Below, one piece after another: positions 43,690-46,643 of a stretch of DNA of 46,643 nucleotides. The translations under genes were made by a program, and so were the position numbers. The notes below the pieces were generated by a model, which was given only the letters and a program-made list of their open reading frames with translations, was not told the origin of the DNA and searched no databases. How positions within the stretch are numbered: the stretch's first letter is position 1; each line of letters begins with the position of its first letter. Source of the stretch: Rhizorhapis sp. SPR117 (lineage in GTDB: Bacteria > Pseudomonadota > Alphaproteobacteria > Sphingomonadales > Sphingomonadaceae); contig NZ_JAKKIE010000032.1 in assembly GCF_021742065.1 (NCBI RefSeq), forward strand, positions 1 through 46,643, written 5' to 3'.

Positions 43690-44391
43690 ATGACAAAAAT
43701 TCCTTTCGATATTATTGGCTTCGACCTGGACGGTACTTTGCTGGATACCAGCGGCGATCTGGCGGCGGCGGTGAATTACACACTGGCGCAGATCGGCCGC
43801 CCGCCCTTTTCTGTCGATGAGATCAAACCGCTGGTCGGGCGCGGGGCGAAGGTGATGCTGGAGCGCGGACTGGCGGCATCGGGCGGCTGTTCAGAAGCGC
43901 TGATGCAGCAATATCTGCCGGTGCTGCTCGATTTTTATGGAGACAATCTGATCCGCCACAGCAAAGCCTATCCCGGCCTCGTCAAAGCGATGGATGAACT
44001 GCATGCGCGAGGCGTGAAGCTGGCCATCTGCACCAATAAATATGAACGTTTTGCGCTTGCACTGATTGAGCAGATGGGACTGATGCAACGCTTTGACGCT
44101 ATTATTGGCGGCGATACGATGGGGGCGGGCCGGGCAAAGCCGCATGCCGCTCCGATCGAGGAAATGATCCGGCGCTGCGGCGGTGGCCGTGCGATTTTTC
44201 TTGGCGACAGCATCAACGATACCCTTGCAGCCAAAAATGCAGGTATTCCTAGTATTGGCGTCAGTTTTGGTTTCCTGATGCAGCCGATTGAGGAACTGGG
44301 GGCGGACCTCATCATCCATCATTATGACGAACTGATTCCCGCGTTAGAAAACTGGTCTGATGACAGAGTTGTTCAGCCTCTGCCCGGCTGA
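43690..44391 (+). CDS. gph: Phosphoglycolate phosphatase (HAD family)
   Basis: 233 residues from ATG 43690; the upstream extension to 43648 is not convincing. HAD motif I is GFDLDGTLLDTSGDLA (nucleophile Asp at residue 12 or so), motif II is ICTNKYERF, the Lys lies in GRAKPHAAPI, and motif IV is FLGDSINDTLAAKNAG. The alpha-helical cap lies between. It dephosphorylates 2-phosphoglycolate from DNA repair and metabolism. A related HAD-IA phosphatase is the alternative. Confidence 0.88.
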   Translation: MTKIPFDIIGFDLDGTLLDTSGDLAAAVNYTLAQIGRPPFSVDEIKPLVGRGAKVMLERGLAASGGCSEALMQQYLPVLLDFYGDNLIRHSKAYPGLVKAMDELHARGVKLAICTNKYERFALALIEQMGLMQRFDAIIGGDTMGAGRAKPHAAPIEEMIRRCGGGRAIFLGDSINDTLAAKNAGIPSIGVSFGFLMQPIEELGADLIIHHYDELIPALENWSDDRVVQPLPG

Positions 44392-44408
44392 TCCCGAGCG
44401 GAGTGACG

Positions 44409-44903
44409 TTACAGGCGGGAGGCCGACGCAAAAGTCCCATCGACCCAGATCAGCGGATCAATGTCGGGATGATTCACGATGGACTGGACCTGACCGATAA
44501 ACAGCGTATGCGTCGCCACGCCCAACGTCATCTGTGTGGTGCAGATCAGGCTGGCCACAGCATCGGACAATACCGGCAGGCCATCCTCGGAAGCAACCCA
44601 GCCGCCGGTTTCAAAACGCTCAAATCCCTTCTTGCCGCCGCTAAAGATCTTAACCAGATCACAATGGCGTTCGGCCAGCAGATTGACGCAGAAACGCTGT
44701 TCGGCCTGTAACACTGGCGACATGCTGGCGGTACGGTTGACCGCAACCAAAAGAGTGGGAGGATCGGATGTGACCGAGGTGACCGCCGTTGCCGCCATGC
44801 CGCTCCAATGTTCACCTGTGCCTGTCGTGACAATGGCGATTGTCGTCGCCAGCCGCCGCATCGCCTGTTTGAAATCTTCGGGAAGCGTATTGCTGCTGGT
44901 CAT
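44409..44903 (-). CDS. Flavin reductase family protein
   Basis: 164 residues, the usual length for HpaC/StyB-like reductases. FKQAMRRLATTIAIVTT, SGMAATAVTSVTSDPPTLLVAVNRTAS, FCVNLLAERHCDLVKIFSG and DPLIWVDGTFAS are signatures of the FMN-binding split barrel. It reduces FMN or FAD with NAD(P)H to feed a monooxygenase. No oxygenase gene lies nearby. Convergent with gph. The 256-bp gap to its right carries only an 8-bp dyad (CGCAATCG/CGATTGCG, 45048-45078). Confidence 0.9.
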   Translation of the reverse strand: MTSSNTLPEDFKQAMRRLATTIAIVTTGTGEHWSGMAATAVTSVTSDPPTLLVAVNRTASMSPVLQAEQRFCVNLLAERHCDLVKIFSGGKKGFERFETGGWVASEDGLPVLSDAVASLICTTQMTLGVATHTLFIGQVQSIVNHPDIDPLIWVDGTFASASRL

Positions 44904-45159
44904 TGGTATCTCTCATCTGTTCGGATTTTCTTTCCTCCCTGCCTTGTCGGGTAGTGATGGGTCAACCCAAATTTGGACGATTGCTCCGGCGCAAGCAAAA
45001 TGAATGCTGCCCTGGATCACTGCCGCCACATAAGCAGTTGCAGATAGCGCAATCGTCGGTCTGCACTTTGCGATTGCGGCTACTGCTGCGACGCAACATA
45101 ACCTGATGCGCAACAACAGAAACGGGGTGTTTGTCTGGCATTCAAACAGGAGGAATCTT

Positions 45160-45456
45160 ATGCGAATGCTATCCATTATTGCCGCAGGTGCGGTGCTTTC
45201 ATTTGTTTCCCCGGCGCTGGCCGGTCCGGTCGAAACTGGGTCCTTCGAACGGGATGGCTATACTTATGTCTATAAGGTCGAGCAGAAAGGTGAAAGCAAG
45301 GTAATAACCGGACGTAGCTATCCCGGCGGTAAGAAATTTTCGCTTGTTGTTCGTGGCGACATGGTCACTGGCACGTCTAATGGAACTCCGGTCAGATTCC
45401 ACGTGGCTGAGGCGGCATCAGCAACCAAGTCCACCGCATTGAGTATGAGAGATTGA
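45160..45456 (+). CDS. Small exported protein (98 aa)
   Basis: ATG 45160 with a strong AGGAGG (45148-45153) 6 bp upstream, so the frame from 45106 is not used. A signal peptide (MRMLSIIAAGAVLSFVSPALAG) has a cleavage site near ALA-GP. The mature part (GSFERDGYTYVYKVEQKGES ... GGKKFSLVVRGDMVTGT) is beta-rich, without Cys. It looks like small periplasmic proteins of unknown function in sphingomonads. It ends 46 bp before a good terminator, so it is a single-gene unit. Confidence 0.8.
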   Translation: MRMLSIIAAGAVLSFVSPALAGPVETGSFERDGYTYVYKVEQKGESKVITGRSYPGGKKFSLVVRGDMVTGTSNGTPVRFHVAEAASATKSTALSMRD

Positions 45457-45501
45457 ACTGGGGCTGTCCCAGGTTTCGCTTTCATACCTATGAATGAATA
45501 G

Positions 45502-45534
45502 AGGGGCGGATTGGTCATCGATCCGCCCCTTTTT
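45502..45534. terminator. Bidirectional intrinsic terminator
   Basis: AGGGGCGGAT (45502-45511) and ATCCGCCCCT (45521-45530) form a perfect 10-bp stem with a 9-nt loop, then TTTT. It sits between convergent genes ending at 45456 and 45539. Confidence 0.88.
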
Positions 45535-45538
45535 CGTG

Positions 45539-45844
45539 TCAGCGGCAGCGACGTGAGCCGCCGCGATCTATTTCCCGTCCGATCAGAGCGCCTGCTGCCA
45601 AGCCGGCGATAGTGCCAGTCGCACGGTCGCCGCGCGTATCAATTGCTCGCCCGGCAAGCGCACCCACCGCGCCGCCAACGATCAGCCCGACTGTTCCATC
45701 GGACTTGCGGCAATATGTCCGTCCGTCGCGGCCGCGCCATTCCTTGTATTTATATTGCTTTGCCGACGCCTGATCGGTTGGAACAACCATGCTTGCCGGA
45801 ACGGCAATCGATACGGCTGCTAGAGCAAGCATAAAATTACGCAT
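45539..45844 (-). CDS. Glycine-zipper 2TM domain protein
   Basis: 101 residues. A signal peptide ends near DQASAKQY. A Tyr/Lys/Arg segment with one Cys (KYKEWRGRDGRTYCRKSDGT, about 33-50) precedes a glycine-zipper hairpin (GLIVGGAVGALAGRAIDTRGD ... TIAGLAAGALIGREIDRGG, about 53-96). It ends in a Cys-containing SRRCR tail. It belongs with small envelope proteins of the 17-kDa surface antigen type. It shares the GALAGRAID core with the protein at 23546-23959 but lacks its YRG repeats. Two paralogues in one window suggest a small family. Confidence 0.87.
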   Translation of the reverse strand: MRNFMLALAAVSIAVPASMVVPTDQASAKQYKYKEWRGRDGRTYCRKSDGTVGLIVGGAVGALAGRAIDTRGDRATGTIAGLAAGALIGREIDRGGSRRCR

Positions 45845-45926
45845 GTCATATTTCCTTTATTTTGATCATTATGCTCGGTGTAAACTATCGCAGTTTGGCC
45901 AAGGTTTCATGAACCTGAGACAACGT

Positions 45927-45932
45927 TATAAT
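45927..45932 (+). promoter_or_regulatory. Consensus -10 (TATAAT) upstream of the SpoIIAA-like gene
   Basis: A perfect TATAAT in a locally AT-rich gap, 104 bp before the next rightward ATG. No good -35 stands at 16-18 bp (TTTCAT at 45905-45910 is the best). A dyad AGGTT-TCATG-AACCT (45902-45916) lies at the -35 position and could be an operator. Confidence 0.4.
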
Positions 45933-46036
45933 ACATTAAAAATAAAGGATAATATCCGAGGTTGGATCTGATTGGAGTCGGGAAGCGCGGGATTCGCAAA
46001 TTTCAGGGGGCGAACGGGAATAAAGGAAGATATGGG

Positions 46037-46393
46037 ATGCTGACACATCGGCTCGATCCTGAAACCGGGATCATCGAAATCGACATTGACGGCGCGGCGG
46101 ATATGGAAAGCTATCGCGCATTGGTGCGGGACCTGGACGCCGAGATCGCGGCTCATGGTAAAATATTGATCCTGGAGATCATTCGAGACATTGGTTGGAT
46201 CAGTCCCGGCATATGGTGGGAGGATATGGGCTGGTCCTTTCACCACCTGAAGGACATAGCCCGCGTCGCTGTCGTCACGGACAAGGGCTGGATCGGTCCG
46301 ATTGCAAAGATGATGGGTGCCGTAATGGCCGCGGAAATCAGGGTATTTGATTTTGCAGATATTGGCAAAGCGCGTGAATGGTTGGCGGGATGA
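46037..46393 (+). CDS. SpoIIAA-like (STAS-fold) protein
   Basis: 118 residues from ATG 46037, with AAGGAAG about 7 bp upstream. LDPETGIIEIDIDGAADMESY, ILILEIIRDIGWISPGIWWED and VAVVTDKGWIGPIAKMM fit the SpoIIAA-like (DUF3478) family, which has an STAS-like fold and a possible lipid-binding cleft. It is cytoplasmic and the role is unknown. The frame upstream to 45962 looks non-coding. Confidence 0.85.
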   Translation: MLTHRLDPETGIIEIDIDGAADMESYRALVRDLDAEIAAHGKILILEIIRDIGWISPGIWWEDMGWSFHHLKDIARVAVVTDKGWIGPIAKMMGAVMAAEIRVFDFADIGKAREWLAG

Positions 46394-46446
46394 GATTGCT
46401 GGTAGCGCGGTTCTGTCTTTGATAAGGTGAAATTGAGGACGATCGT

Positions 46447-46643
46447 ATGAAGCGTAGCTATGCCTTTTTCTCGCTCGCTGCCTTCTCTCTGGTTCTTGGC
46501 GGACCAGCAGGCGCAAGCGAGGATGCAAACACATCCGACCGTGTGGAGATCGTCCTAGCGGATTTCAGAGTCCTCTTGGAGGAGGAACCCCTCCGACTTC
46601 AGTCGGATACTGGCTTTAGAGTCCTCTTGGAGGAGGAACCCCT
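46447..46643 (+). CDS. Exported protein with 17-residue tandem repeats, 3'-partial
   Basis: ATG 46447, with GAGGA 7 bp upstream. A signal peptide (MKRSYAFFSLAAFSLVLGG, then PAGAS) opens the product. A short linker (EDANTSDRVEIVLAD) leads to FRVLLEEEPLRLQSDTG, then FRVLLEEEPL up to the window edge. The 51-bp period keeps frame, giving 17-residue units rich in Leu and Glu. The frame is open at the right edge. No known repeat family recognised. It could form a solenoid, or a coiled surface protein. Confidence 0.6.
   Translation, partial: MKRSYAFFSLAAFSLVLGGPAGASEDANTSDRVEIVLADFRVLLEEEPLRLQSDTGFRVLLEEEP
46567..46643 (+). repeat. 51-bp direct tandem repeat, cut by the window edge
   Basis: The 26 bp at 46567-46592 recur without a mismatch at 46618-46643, where the window ends. 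Each full unit contains two dyads: TCCTC..GAGGA (46571-46586) and TCCGACT-TC-AGTCGGA (46592-46607). The preceding codon differs only synonymously (TTC/TTT). Confidence 0.85.

Noticed and set aside
44913..45176. 87-codon minus-strand frame upstream of the flavin reductase
   Set aside because: It overlaps the strong Shine-Dalgarno and start of the small exported protein and has no conserved features that I recognise.
46567..46643. CRISPR-like repeat-spacer pattern at the right edge
   Set aside because: Only one full interval is seen, the period (51 bp) keeps the reading frame of a signal-peptide protein, and there are no cas genes. A coding tandem repeat explains it better.

Overview
The window looks like chromosomal DNA of a sphingomonad (Alphaproteobacteria, Sphingomonadaceae; Sphingobium/Sphingomonas-like). 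The basis is high GC, the protein sequences, an imuA-imuB-dnaE2 cassette with an alphaproteobacterial SOS box (GAAC-N7-GAAC), class II AroG, a short type 2 ArgC, CobS/CobT and the rpmB neighbourhood. The genus is an inference. Most of the window is ordinary core genome. The accessory-looking parts are the left end, some palindromic repeats and the last 200 bases.

Layout. 1-1153: tail of an accessory group (DUF305 membrane protein, lipoprotein, and a cytochrome c gene cut to 46 codons). 1168-6707: SOS mutagenesis cassette imuA-imuB-dnaE2. 6706-7241: a dienelactone hydrolase stump between 12-bp inverted repeats, then AT-rich DNA against tRNA-Ser(UGA). 7564-12308: cell-wall and replication operon (MltB-type transglycosylase, RlpA, D,D-carboxypeptidase, Tmk, HolB). 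12320-14783: XRE regulator diverging from a DUF6456 protein and a membrane diguanylate cyclase. 14751-17564: AMP nucleosidase, peroxiredoxin, YqgE. 17625-21154: GT4 glycosyltransferase, GtrA flippase-like protein and a GT-C-like membrane protein. 21139-22129: tadA and rpmB with promoter and terminator. 22333-31927: phytase-like esterase, glycine-zipper protein, aroG, cysS, then cobT / tyrosine phosphatase / cobS, J-domain protein and BolA. 31953-38307: pirin, PQQ-type sugar dehydrogenase, two small proteins, a MarR / NlpC-P60 / argC overlapping run and a metallo-beta-lactamase-fold hydrolase. 38359-43587: nadA-nadC (NAD synthesis) and glmS/glmU (UDP-GlcNAc synthesis). 43690-46643: gph, flavin reductase, small exported proteins, a SpoIIAA-like protein, and an exported protein whose 51-bp in-frame tandem repeat runs off the end.

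How genes work together. ImuA, ImuB and DnaE2 form the SOS translesion mutasome. MltB, RlpA and the carboxypeptidase remodel peptidoglycan. GlmS and GlmU supply UDP-GlcNAc for the same wall. NadA and NadC make nicotinate mononucleotide. CobS and CobT are the AAA+/VWA pair of cobaltochelatase, here translationally coupled through an intervening phosphatase gene. Three classes of palindromic repeat sit in intergenic gaps.

Most notable: (1) the SOS cassette lies between two broken genes and next to a tRNA, with a LexA box ending 2 bp before the imuA start; (2) a phosphatase gene is wedged by two ATGA overlaps between cobS and cobT; (3) the right edge ends inside a perfect 51-bp coding repeat; (4) cysS carries a visibly AT-richer, divergent patch. 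No large undescribed multi-gene system is evident. I did no alignments or database searches.
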